Shown here: positions 48,548 through 59,689 of the stretch, piece by piece
Layout: every line of letters starts with the position of its first letter
How positions within the stretch are numbered: the first letter of the stretch is position 1
Notes under the pieces: model-generated
What the model was told of the DNA's origin: nothing
The model's database searches: none
What the model saw: only the letters and a program-made list of their open reading frames with translations
Assembly (NCBI GenBank): GCA_963971225.1
Contig: OZ020269.1
Span: 22,602,190-22,666,189 of the forward strand
DNA from: Melieria omissa
Taxonomy: Eukaryota; Arthropoda; Insecta; Diptera; Ulidiidae
Length of the DNA: 64,000 nt
Direction: 5' to 3'
Made by a program: the position numbers and the translations under genes

Positions 48548-49668
48548 TTGATTACTGACGTATGATTGACATTTGTTAGTGGCGTATGATGAACATTATT
48601 TACTGACGTATGATGAACATTTATTACTAACGTATGATGAACATTGGTTGCAGACGTATGATGAACATTTGTTACTAACGTATGATGAACAGTGGTTGCT
48701 ATTGTCGTATGATAAACTTTAGTTACTAACGTATAATGAACATTGGTTACTGACGTATGATGAACTTTAGTTACTAACGTATGATGAACAGTGGTTGCTG
48801 TCGTATGATGAACTTTAGTTACTAACGTATGATGAACATTTTTACTGACGTATAATGAACATTTGTTACTAACGTATGATGAACATTGGTTGCTGATGTA
48901 TGATGAACATTTGTTACTAACGTATGATGAACACTGGTTGCTATTGTCGTATGATGAACTTTAGTTACTAACGTATAATGAACATTGGTTGCTGACGTAT
49001 GATGAACTTTAGTTACTAACGTATGATGAACAGTGGTTGCTGTCGTATAATGAACATTTGTTACTAACTTGTGGTTGCTGTCGTATGATGAACATTGGTT
49101 GCTGACGTATGATGAACATTTGTCATTGACGTATAATGAACATTTGTTACTAACGTATGATGGACAGTGGTTGCTGTCGTATGATGAACTTTAGTTACTA
49201 ACGTATGATGAACATTTTTACTGACGTATAATGAACATTTGTTACTAACGTATGATGAACATTAGTTGCTGACGTATGATGAACATTGGTTGCTGTCTTA
49301 TGACCTTTAGTTACTAACGTATGATGAACATTTGTTGGTAACGTATGATGAACATTGGTTGCAGACGAATGATGAACATTTGTTACTAGCGTATGATGAA
49401 CATTAGTTGCTGACGTATGATGAACATTTGTGCCTAACGTATGAAGAACAGTGGTTGCTGTCGTATGACCTTTAGTTACTAATCTATGATGAACATTGGT
49501 TGCTGACGTATGATGAACATTTGTTATGGACGTCTAATGAACATTTGTTACTAACGTATGATGAACATTGGTTGCAGACGTATGATGAACATTTCTTTTT
49601 GACATATGATGAACATTTGTTACTAACGTATGATGAACATTGGTTTCTGACGTATGAAGAACATCCCT
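48548..49668. repeat. 24-bp tandem repeat, block 2 (~46 units)
   Basis: Same 24-bp unit as block 1, here mostly alternating two forms (ending ATTTGTTACTAA and ATTGGTTGCTGA), so a 48-bp dimer is the usual repeat. Longer segments are repeated too: the run GAACAGTGGTTGCTGTCGTA with its followers occurs at about 48785 and 49165. Since 24 is divisible by three, local frames such as LLLTYDEHW repeats stay open at 49500-49694, but most of the array is shifted and stopped. Confidence 0.93.
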
Positions 49669-52612
49669 TGACACCATTACAGCAGTTGGTGTAAGCTGAA
49701 ATTTTTTTGTTTTAATATTGCAGTAACAACATGCAATCAACACTGAAATTCACTCAACAAAATAAAACAAAATAAAACCAAAATTGCTATGCAAGAAGCA
49801 AACTTTACACGTTTTTGTAAGCCAGACACGCAATGTCAGGCAACAAAAACGACTTCAAACGAAAATGCGATTCCACTGAAAACGACAACTGCAACGGCAG
49901 CGGTGACGCCCAGTTTGTGTCAGCTGCTGAAATTAATCCGTTTTTGCATTTTACCTTTCAACATTTGGCAGTCAAGGCAAAACACAAAGCATTCAACTAC
50001 GCGCCAGCAGCCAAGCCAACATGAGACAATGACACGAAAAAAACAAAACCAAAATCCAATTTCGTGCAATCATTGAGGATTTGTAATTTTCGTGAAAATG
50101 TGCGTCTGCGGCGCCCCGCCCACAAATACCGCAGCGTATTTACCTAATGTGCTGTGTGTAATTTAATGCGCGACACCCGCTCACACACTCACACACACAC
50201 ACACACAGCAACTCATGCCGGTATTTATGGTTCGGCATGATTTGTCGACGTACGTCGGCGCTCAGCCCCAAACCCAGCATCAACACCCATTTCGGTTTTA
50301 GAAACTGAATTTTCATTTGTGTTTGGGAATTTTTGCCACTGTGGTTGTTGCTGTTGTTGTCAATGTTTTTGTTGTAGGTATTTGTTTGGATTGTGTTGTC
50401 AGCTATTACTATGTGTCGCTTTCAATTCGACATGCGGCGGTTTCAATTTGCGTTATTGATGTGTCGGATTTTACGGTGTGTTGACTGTGCGTCTGTCAGG
50501 GAAGTTTGTGTGTGTGTGTGTGTGTGTGTGAGAGAGTGTGTGAATGAATGGCCTTTCATGCTTGACAAATGATGTAGAAAATTTAATTACAAATTGGTTT
50601 TAGCCAAATTTGATTTCGAATGCGTGCCACGAAAACAACGTTTGCGTTAAGGATTTGGTTTGTTGAAAATGTCAGCACAATTTAGATCAAATTTGATTGT
50701 TTTATTTTAGAAACCGCAATTGTTATGAGCACAGTTCAAAAGATTTCAATTTTCCAAAATGTTTCTCACCTCAACATGAAAATAGGTTTTCGGATTCTTC
50801 ACCCATAAAATTCAATTAAATTTTAAATTCATTTTTTATTCTTAAAAGTCCATTTCTGAATATTTCATAAAATATTGCTGCCATTTCTGTGCATATTTTT
50901 CAATGACCCCATTTGTGCGCCCACACACACACACCAACACATTCTCCCGCACGTTCGCACCAAACCACACCAAGTCCCAAAACGCACAAGAAGCAATTTT
51001 TATGGCACATAAAAATCATCTTTTCTTTTGTAGAAAAAAATGCAATAAATTTCATATAACGTTGCTGTTAACATTTGGGCGGCATTCAAATTCTTTTATT
51101 CGGTCTGCAAGTAATTTGCAACAGCAAACAGTCGTCAATGTGACAACAGTCATTGGAACATTCCGCAATCAGGAAGTCGCTTGCACCGGCCGTGAGTATT
51201 TTTAAAATAATTTACACGAAACTGTGTCATCGGTGCTGACAAACTCGCAACAAAAACAAAAATCAGACAAGTCAATGGCTGATTTTACTCGGCGCTTACT
51301 ATTTGTTTGCTGGGGCTGAGAAATGTTGATTTCGCTTGAATTTTTGAATTTTGGCAGTCAGCCGCACGACCGGAAAGTGCGCGCACGTAAGCAACAGAAA
51401 AACTTGCTTATGTGTGTGTGTGTGTGTGAACAAGTTGGCTTTGTTCTCATATGTGGAAAATTTGATTTCTGCTTTCTTTTAAGCACTCACTGGTCTATAT
51501 GTGTATGTGTGTGTGTGTATTTTTACACAAACGCATGTAAATAAAAATCACAGCGGCCTTCTCGCTGAACGTCGACTTTATTGCGGATTTCTGTTGTTTA
51601 TACAAAAATCGAACTGCACACAAGTACGCGTACATAATGAACATTGTACATATGTACATACACCATACATATATGTTTTAGAATTTTATTGTTTTTGTAT
51701 GTATATGTACAACATGTACATATGCTGTTGAATTAATTGTTTGGCTTTTGCGTTTGAATATTAACCTTGATTTGAGTGTATTGCCGGCCATGCCGGCTAC
51801 CAAACTACAAGCTGAACGATTTGTTGTTTTTGTTTTGTTTTGTATTTTCTCAATGTAACATTAACTCGTACGTTGGCGTTGAACGCACAAACGCAAAGGC
51901 ACAAGGAAGTATTTTTAAACAATGACAACGCCGACCGGAAGTTCTGGCATCAAACAAACATCAAACGTTGCCAAAGTGCGGGAATACGGGAAATCATTGC
52001 AGAAGGATATGTGAATGTTATTTGAAAAGGCAGACTAATTAATAATGAACAGGACAGTACTGATGTCAGTGTGTGGTGGTTTTATGGTTTAAAGTTTAAA
52101 GTTTTTAAGAGTGAAAAGATTTGTGGCACTAAAAATGCCTACAAAATATCCAGAAAATATTTTTTTTTTTCAATTAAAAGATTTGTGGCACTGAAAATGT
52201 TCACAAAACAACAAGAAGAAAAGTTTTGTGAATATGAAAAATATTTCATGATCTGTCAGAATTATTATCTTAGAATTAATATCTTAGAATTATTATCACC
52301 AGCCAATTAGTTTTAACTAAAAATAATGCATGACCCTTTCATTCTAAACAAATTTTTATCGTTCTCATGTTTTGAAAACTATAAATCTTCCCAAAATATC
52401 AAGAAAAAAAGTTCTGTAGAAATTAAAAACACTTTGTGATCTGTCAGAATTATTAATGCATGACCTTTTTATTCCAAACAAACATGTTTCTACCGAAAAA
52501 TTTTCTCATGTTTTGAAGACCGCAAATGTTCCCAAAATATCAGCACCAAAAGTTTTGTGAAAATTGAAAAGACTTTGTAAACTGTCGGCATTAATCTTTC
52601 AGAGTTTTAAAC
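49669..52612. other. Unique upstream sequence, possible thin 5' region
   Basis: Mixed composition with GT/CA runs (50182-50206, 50508-50530, 51413-51428, 51500-51517). The interval 49790-51300 is among the least AT-rich non-coding DNA here and could hold a leader exon or promoter of thin, but I cannot identify one. Short open frames lack domains. Confidence 0.4.
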
Positions 52613-52614
52613 TA

Positions 52615-53321
52615 TCAGGTGTACAACTTTGCTTCCGCCGTTTTCCGATAGGTGGCTGTACCGGCTGAGGCTGGTTGAAATACATAGATGGTAATGCCTT
52701 TAAAGTGAGTGTGGACAGTGCCTAACGAATTGTCATCGCCGTTTCAGTGACAGTTAGTCTTGTTTTCGTATTATTCACGCTCGAAAATGTCCGTTTATGT
52801 GCCCAATTCTCGCCATTTGCGGGAAGTTTTACTTTTCTGTTACAATTCGAAAAAAAAATGCAGCTGAAGCGCATCGAATGCTCTCAGAAACTTACGGTGA
52901 TGCTGCTCTGAGTGAAAGAACGTGTCGGGAGTGGTTTCAACGTTTTAAAAATGGTGATTTCGACATGACAAAGTCATCCTCCAACACGACAATGCTCGGC
53001 CTCACGTCGCAAAAGTGGTCAAAAAGTACCTGGAAACGCTGAAATGGGAAGTCTTGCCCCACCCGCCGTATTCCCCAGATGTCGCCCCTTCTGACTTCCA
53101 CCTATTCCGTTCGATGGCACACGGCCTGGCAGATCAACATTTTCAATCCTTCGAAGAATTGGAAAAATGGATTGCTTCATGGATAGCGTCAAAAGAGGAC
53201 TCCTTTTTTCGAGCCGGGATCCGAAAATTGCCGGAAAGATGGGAGAAAGTTGTCGCTAGCGACGGACAATACTTTGAATAATACATCTGTAAAAACGGCG
53301 GAAGCAAAGTTGTACACCTGA
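52615..53321 (+). mobile_element. Mariner element with internal deletion, 707 bp
   Basis: Perfect to near-perfect TIRs start TCAGGTGTACAACTTTGCTT at both ends, with TA outside (52613-52614, 53322-53323). The element keeps the N-terminal DNA-binding part and the C-terminal third of the transposase but lacks the middle, so it is about half of the usual 1.3 kb. It cannot move on its own, though both ends look usable by a relative. Confidence 0.95.
52787..53281 (+). pseudogene. Mariner transposase, deleted and frame-broken
   Basis: The start region reads MSVYVPNSRHLREVLLF with CREWFQRFKNGDFD of the helix-turn-helix domain; an internal deletion near 52985 then joins directly to HDNARPHVAKVVKKYLETL, PHPPYSPDVAPSDFHLF and, at the end, LPERWEKVVASDGQYFE. 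The second and third acids of the mariner DD34D triad are kept with exactly 34 residues between them; the first is in the deleted part. A frameshift also exists in the early part (A run near 52850-52858). Confidence 0.9.
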
Positions 53322-53323
53322 TA

Positions 53324-53788
53324 ATTAAAAATATTAATGCATGACCTTTTCATTCCAAACAAATCTATTAACACCGAACCATTTCCCCATGTTTTGAAAA
53401 CCTAAAATGTTGACAAAATATGAACTATAAAAGTTTTGTAGAAATTGAAAAGACTTTGTGATCATTCCAAACAAACATGTTTCTACCAAAAAATTGTCTC
53501 ATATTTTCAAAACAAAAAGCAATCGAAGAGGGTTAAATCTGAAAAATATGCTGGATGAGTTAACAATTCGTAACTTCTACTCCATTTCGGCTGCGGACTT
53601 GTCTTGGTGAAAGAGACCTTTTTAATTTTGCTTCAAATCGGCGTCAGACAACAACAACAGCTTTGCATAAAACCATTACAGTTTTATTGTAATTGAAAAA
53701 TCGCCGAGAAACTGGCACCAAGACCACTTTATCAAACATATCCACTTTCACCATTTAAAGAAAAGGCCACTCCCTCAATTGTTGCTTG
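53324..53788. other. Unique AT-rich sequence
   Basis: Shares short blocks with 52320-52560 (ATGACCTTTTCATTCCAAAC, CATGTTTTGAAAAC), so the mariner landed in a locally duplicated stretch of roughly 130-bp diverged repeats (about 52320-53520). No gene. Confidence 0.5.
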
Positions 53789-53971
53789 CATTGGCGCACA
53801 CAGGATTTCTTTTGGGGAGTGCGGGGGGGTTTCTGAGCCAAATACCATTTAAAACCATATTTTTTACCAGCAATTTTGGTGTTTAATGGGGTTGGAAACG
53901 CCCAAAACACTCTCTGTGTGTACCAAAAAGTTGTAAGCAAACTCCTTTCAAAGAAATCCTGTGTACGCCAG
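53789..53971. mobile_element. Short-TIR MITE-like element, ~183 bp
   Basis: The left end reads CATTGGCGCACACAGGATTT and CTTTTGGGGAG; the right end is its inverted copy, read as CTGGCGTACACAGGATTTCT and TTGAAAGGAG. It belongs with the ends at 29240 and 40851-40880. A second, more diverged right end of the family lies at 54130-54169 (CAGCGTGCGCCACTA). Flanking duplications are not convincing. Confidence 0.6.
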
Positions 53972-54297
53972 ATAGCATCAAGTTTACGCGACCATTAACT
54001 TTACGGACTAATAACCTTCTTTGAACTCAAAGAAGTTGAAGTCAAAGCATTCCATACATATCTTTCGAGACTAATACCATTCGAAGCCGAGTTTGTCAGC
54101 CCAATTTTGTTTTAACAAACAGATGAATAAGGAGGTTTGAACCCCCAAACCCCCCAGCGTGCGCCACTAGTGGTGAGTAGGAGTAGATTTAGTCTGATTT
54201 TGGTGGTCCATCTGATCTCCAAGTGGCATATCTGAGATGAGTATTTTGGGTTTTTCAAAAAATTAAAAACTATTGGGACTTCTAAACAGCTGAGATA

Positions 54298-54530
54298 TAT
54301 GGTTGGGGGAAAAAGAAATCCATTATTTCTCATTGAACTTTAAGACGTTCTTTCGCATGTTTCGGATTGTCTGATTTTGGTCAAATATGTACCGTTTTGT
54401 TCTGTAATTTGTTGCCATTTTAAAGGTAGCATCATAATGCCTCCCTCATAGAAGTCTTGGTCCTTATTGCTGAAAAGTTCTAGTTCTATCTATCAAAAAA
54501 ATAATGGGTTTCTTTTTCCCCAAACTAATA
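54298..54530 (-). mobile_element. Second mariner-like remnant, ~233 bp, both ends kept
   Basis: Ends GGTTGGGGGAAAAAGAAATC and, inverted, AGTTTGGGGAAAAAGAAACC face each other with TA at the outer edges. Between them, the minus strand still encodes a transposase C-terminus: KDQDFYEGGIMMLPLKWQQ and ITEQNGTYL. Such a C-terminal motif (FY..GI..L..W....E.NG.Y) is typical of mariner transposases. It differs from the element at 52615, so it is another subfamily. Confidence 0.75.
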
Positions 54531-57500
54531 TAACTAGGAACCTCTGGTATGAATCGTCTAAGCCTCATGCAATCAATATTTCAAAACTCTTACATCTTTT
54601 ACTAAATAAAATCAATATTTGAAACAACTGATTCCAAAATTCAGTACAACTTTCTGCCGTATATTGAAATCTACGACAAATATCTATTCAAACTGCTGTC
54701 TTAATAGTTACAGGCGATACTTCACTCAGAAAAAATTTCGCTTCATAAAATCCAACATAGGACATAGCCGGCACAACCAACTGAAATCGTTGCCAACCAT
54801 AAAAATCGAAAGCAAAAAATTGCAGCAACAGTGACTGCCAGACGACTGATGCATAAAAATATTCTCACGATATTTTTGTCAAGATTTTCGTAACTCACCG
54901 ACAACAAAGTTTCCAACACAAACGAGAAAAACTGTTGCAATGAAATTCGAGGCGACACAGTCGCACGAGAGCATTAAATGCAATTTGCAAAAGTGATTTT
55001 GCTGCAAGGCGGCAGGGAAATTAAAAAATACTTATTACTTAAAGTATTTCTAATTTTCTTTTTTATTTTTATTTTTTCCTTTTTCTTTTGGTTTGTAGGT
55101 TTTAACTTTTTATTAAATTATTTTCAATTTATTTGTTTTATATTTTTTTGTTTTTATTTTTTACTGTTCTTAGTTTTTCATTGATTTACTTTTCATTGAT
55201 TTTAGTTTATTTCAAATGTTTTATAATTATTTTTTTTAATTCGTTTTTTTTTTATTATTGCAATAATTTGCTTTAATTATGAATTTTTTTAAATGGCAAC
55301 TAAATCAACAAATCGATGCCAATAAAATGCAAAGTTGTCCATGCGTTAAAATTTACATAAAATTTATGTAAAGCTTTCGTTGTAATTTTGTAAAATTATA
55401 TCGAATCGAAATTTTTGCATTTAAATGCATTCACATTTTTTTTCGCGCTAATTCACAGTTACTCAAGCCGGCTTTTTCTATGTTACCAAAAATTTTATAA
55501 ACATTTATTTTGCTTATTAAACGTGGCACAATTTCTATAACTTTAATTATTAATTTATTATTTTAGTAAAATATTTTTATACATTTTAAAAATTTTCTCA
55601 ATAATTTTATATTTTATAATCTCATTTTATTGAATGATTGAAGCAAATTTTGCAATTGCAAAACGTTTCGTTGCGTTGCCGAATTTGTTATTTAATTTCG
55701 TACAAATTCCGCGCCGCGTACAATTTTATTGAAAAGTAACAAGTGAACTGAAATCAAAATTTCAGAAAATTTCACTCAACTTGCAAACAGGCACAGCGAT
55801 CGTGCATCTCTCCCCCCGTGTCAGCCCCGTCTCATTTGCTTTCTTTCGGCGCCTTCGCTTGGTACATGGAACATTGCCGAAAGCGAGCGGCGATAAAATT
55901 GGAAAATGTTAAACAGCAAAAGCAACAACAACAGCAACATAAACGACAAAATAAAAGCACTCAAAGAGGCAAAGAAACACTCAACGAGATATTCTTGGCA
56001 CAAGAAATCGCAGCAAAATCGCACAATGCTATCGAAAAATGATCTTCAGGCAATGCGCAGACAGACGGACCATAAAATTTTTTTATCAATTTTTATTTTT
56101 TTGTTTTTTTCTTTCCTTTGCTTTTGGCTGCACGCCCGAGTGTTGATGAGCGCAAAGCAAAGCGTTTGGAAACATGCAAAAACAAAACGCACAGCTGTCG
56201 GCATGTTTGACGCTGTTCAAGACAAGCCGACAATGCGACAAATACTGTTATCGTATCTTTGTGGCCAAAACGCAGCGCGTTCCCATTGAGACAAAAAACA
56301 GCTGAGAAAAGCGAGTTTGAATCCTTTGCTGTCATGTTGGAAAAACTGAATGAGACAAAGAAGCAAAATGAACTGAAATGCTTAGCGTGAAATGAAAAAC
56401 AATGCAAAACCACAAATTGAGAGAAAGAGCACCGAGATGAAATGCTCGCATGGCGGCTACAAAACTTCAGCACACTGCGCCTGCGTCATGCGTTCAGCTA
56501 AATGCGGACCGCGCGGCCATAAATTATTCTTCCATCTGCCGTGGCGCACAAGCGGCCGATTTTGACGTCACCAGACTGGTGCTGCCGCTGGTTTTGTTTG
56601 TGGACATGACACCAGCTGCGCGCCAGCACTGTATTTGTATTTGTATTTGTGTTTGTGTTTGTTTGTATATGTAAACACACATGTAGACAGCGAGGCCTAT
56701 AACCTGATCTATGCAGCGATGAGCGAAATTTCCACACAGTGCCATGTCTGCTGCTGCACTATTTCTACCACACTTCCCTTCCCCCTGCATCATATTTTGT
56801 TGTATAATTTTTTTTTATTTATTGCTGCATTTGTCTTTATTTATTTATTTATTTACTTTTGGCTTTTGCTTGCTTTGCTTGCCGCTTATTTAAACATATC
56901 CCCACACATACACACTCACACATTTGGAGTTTCGCCGAAAATAGCTTTCATTGAAAAACGATTAAACGCAGCATTCGCTTTTCTCGGCCGTTGCGTTGCG
57001 TCGTTTGCCCTTTAAAGGCCTTGACTACCCCGACTGGAGGCAACTTTGAACATTTAAGAAATTAAAAAAAGAATAAATTATGGCACAAATTGGCCATTAT
57101 TGCCAATTATTGTTGCACCTGTGCCGCGAGTTGTGCGCATATTCAATATTGACAGTTGCCATCGAAACAGAGGCTGAATGCTGTTCATTGACATAAATCG
57201 TATTGGTTTAATTTTTTGCAGCACCTTTGGTTGCTACATTGGTTGACGGGTGAATTTTAATTGATTAAAATATTGCTAAATTTTTGTATATAATAAAAAA
57301 ATATTCTTCTTTTACAATGAGTAGACCCACTGTGCTACTGGTCCGCCATTTCTAGAATCTACTGGTTCGCCAACTTTTCCGGTACTCAAACCGATCTTAA
57401 AGCAAGGCGTCAAACCTCTTTGGGACTTCTAAGTGATCTGTGATCTGACTCTCACCACTTCTAAACGAAGCTACGACTGCCATTGCTAAGAATCCAATAA

Positions 57501-57714
57501 GGTCTATGCGCAGTCATATCTACTCGTGGCCTATCTAATGGAATCTATAATCAAACCTAACCTTACAATGTTTACAATAAAATTTATGTCCAAAAGTAGA
57601 ATGCAATCGAGGAACAATTTCCACCCAACTGCTCTCTTTGTTGGTTTTGTTTATTTAAATTTCAGTGTCTTAAAAACTAAACAAAGGATAGAAATGTCCA
57701 CATTTTTATTTCTT
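54531..57714. other. Unique sequence, possible promoter region of thin
   Basis: AT-rich at 55010-55780, then 55780-57060 is better balanced and free of recognised repeats apart from short ATTTGTATTTGTGTTTGT-like runs near 56630. An upstream leader exon on the minus strand could lie here. Several overlapping open frames on both strands (to 127 codons) show no domain and are not called. Confidence 0.35.
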
Positions 57715-57718
57715 TTAA

Positions 57719-58433
57719 GGGGAGGTTCTTTCAAATTTTTGTGTGTTTTTTTCACATAAAATGAAAGCTGTATGTCCGTAGAATATGTGTACGAAAGGAT
57801 TTTTCGATACGACCGCCTTGTCCGCACACGAGTTTGTTTCTTCTACAGTGTTTTCCCCAGTTTTTGCCCGAAGCTGCTATCTTTTAACACGTTTTTCTCG
57901 AAACCACATTTTCCATCTGAATTTCAAGGATATCTCTTGATCTATTGTTCTAATTTCCTTAATCTAAAGGAAAGGTGATCATTTTCTGTATGGCTTATAC
58001 CTAAAACGAGCATAAGTTACTATTAAATTGTTATTTATAATTAAGGTTTAATAACAAAAAAAGAGGCAAAAAAAATATTTTTTTTTTTCGAGCGTTCACA
58101 TTTCAGTCAATTTTTGGTCAAAAATCATTATAGTTAGGTATAAGCCATAGACAATTTCATCTACTTTCATTTATAAAAAACCTTTTTCATTTCAGATTAC
58201 TACAAGAGGCTGTAGGCTTGAAATTCGGAGACTAGATTTTTCAGGCAGTGATCGACGAAAGCCGCCATTGTTCAGCCGCCACTTTGAATTTTGTTACAAA
58301 AAATATATCATATTATTGTATAATAAAATACCCATCCAACCGTCAAAACCGGATGTTTCTATGTTTTTTCATCATGCCACAAATCATTTCCAAACCTAGG
58401 CCTTTTTTTGGCCAAATTTGAAAGAACATCCCC
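57719..58433. mobile_element. Second TTAA-flanked element, 715 bp
   Basis: TTAA at 57715-57718 and 58434-58437 bracket inverted ends GGGGAGGTTCTTTCAAATTT and GGGGATGTTCTTTCAAATTT. Inside is another inverted pair, ATGGCTTATACCTAA near 57991 against TTAGGTATAAGCCAT near 58135. It has no transposase frame. The length nearly equals that of the element at 22501-23213 (713 bp), and both have GGGG after TTAA plus an internal inverted pair, but the TIR sequences differ. Confidence 0.85.
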
Positions 58434-58509
58434 TTAATGAGTTACACTGAAAAATTTTTCAAATTACTAAACATTTTTCAGAATACCAGCGTTCAATAGA
58501 CTAAAATAT

Positions 58510-58986
58510 TGACGCGATGAGGCACTCTGTGCTGTGCATGAATACTTTTCTAAGCATACTGAAACGATGAGTCACTCTGTGCTGTGATATTGAAACGATG
58601 AATGCTTTTCCAAGCATACTTTTAGGCATGCACTTCAGAGTACACCAAACTTGCTATAATTCGCTTGCTATAATGCCGATATGGCAGGGATGGTTCGCAA
58701 AAGGTGATGAGCTTTGCTGGAACAATCGAGATCGAAAGTACAACTGGAATGTGCAAGAAACTTCGGCGCGATAAGAAAACCAGTATAAAAGCAGCAGTGT
58801 GCAGCGCAGGGAGTCGAGTCTGTGTTGAGCAAGCAAAGTGGTAACAAGTGTAGATACAAGCGAAGTGTAAATCTGTAAATAAAGTGATTGTTAGTTTGTG
58901 ACTGCGTTTTGCGCTGAATAATTAAAGTTGTTTTATTTTCAAACACAATCCAAACGAACCTTGGAAAACTTGGGATTTTCGTAACA
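58510..58986 (+). mobile_element. Probable solo LTR, 477 bp
   Basis: Begins TG and ends CA, flanked by ATAT on both sides (58506-58509, 58987-58990) as a 4-bp duplication. It carries a TATAAAAG promoter box at about 58784, a transcribed-looking R region with GAGTCGAGTCTGTGTTGAGC, and AATAAAG at about 58878. The left part holds an imperfect direct repeat (GCACTCTGTGCTGTG and TCACTCTGTGCTGTG). There is no internal retroelement DNA on either side. TSD evidence is weak because the flanks are AT-rich. Confidence 0.6.
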
Positions 58987-58990
58987 ATAT

Positions 58991-59689
58991 GTTAATATTT
59001 AGTCGATGCTGCAAATCTGAAACGTTGGTATCTAGAAAACTAAACCATGATACAAGAATATAAGGTAGAGCCAATGCTTCTTCTCAGCCGCCATATTGGG
59101 CATCTGATACTTAAGGTTGTTTTGACGTTCTTTTTTGAAAATTTGCTACCGCACTGTTGTTAGAATATCTATTGAAAATTTTTTTAATCCTGCAATGAAT
59201 CCGCATTAACATTTTTATACTTTCGCCCAAAATTTACTCACAGTGTAACGTCTATTCCGTGTTTATTTAAAAAAAATTCTTAATATTTTTAGAAACTTTA
59301 ATATCTTTAATTTAGTTTTACAACGAAGTGGCATCATGACTCAAGCTTTTGACAAATACAAAAAACGTCAATAAGCACGTTTAGTGTCAAAAAATTTGAC
59401 AGCGGTTCTACTGTCTATTTTTGTATCATGAACTAAAGATTGATTTATTGAATTTTCTATGTTTTGGAATTTCTATGTTTCAATACATTGAATTTTGAGT
59501 AACGAAAATAGAAGAAGCATTATAAAATTGTCATACAGGGCATTGTCCGTTCATTTTGTCGAGCTTGTCCGTCCGTGTTACCATCTGGAGTTGTAAGTCC
59601 TAATCCTGCATACGTTTTCCAAACTAAAAGCCTGCAAGATCTCAAAACATTTGAATGTTCTTCAGTTTTTTTTTCAAATTTTTTTCACA
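58991..59689. other. Unique AT-rich sequence
   Basis: No gene or element recognised between the solo LTR and the next tandem array. Confidence 0.5.

Noticed and set aside
46884..49668. CRISPR-like array of 24-bp repeats
   Set aside because: Units are directly adjacent and there are no unique spacers or cas genes; the host is a eukaryote. It is a minisatellite.
49500..49694. Possible repeat protein LLLTYDEH
   Set aside because: Open only locally because the unit is 24 bp; most of the array is shifted or stopped, and no flanking exon exists.
55906..56473. 127- and 126-codon overlapping frames on opposite strands
   Set aside because: Poly-Asn/Lys and Phe-rich low-complexity readings without homology; no reason to prefer either.
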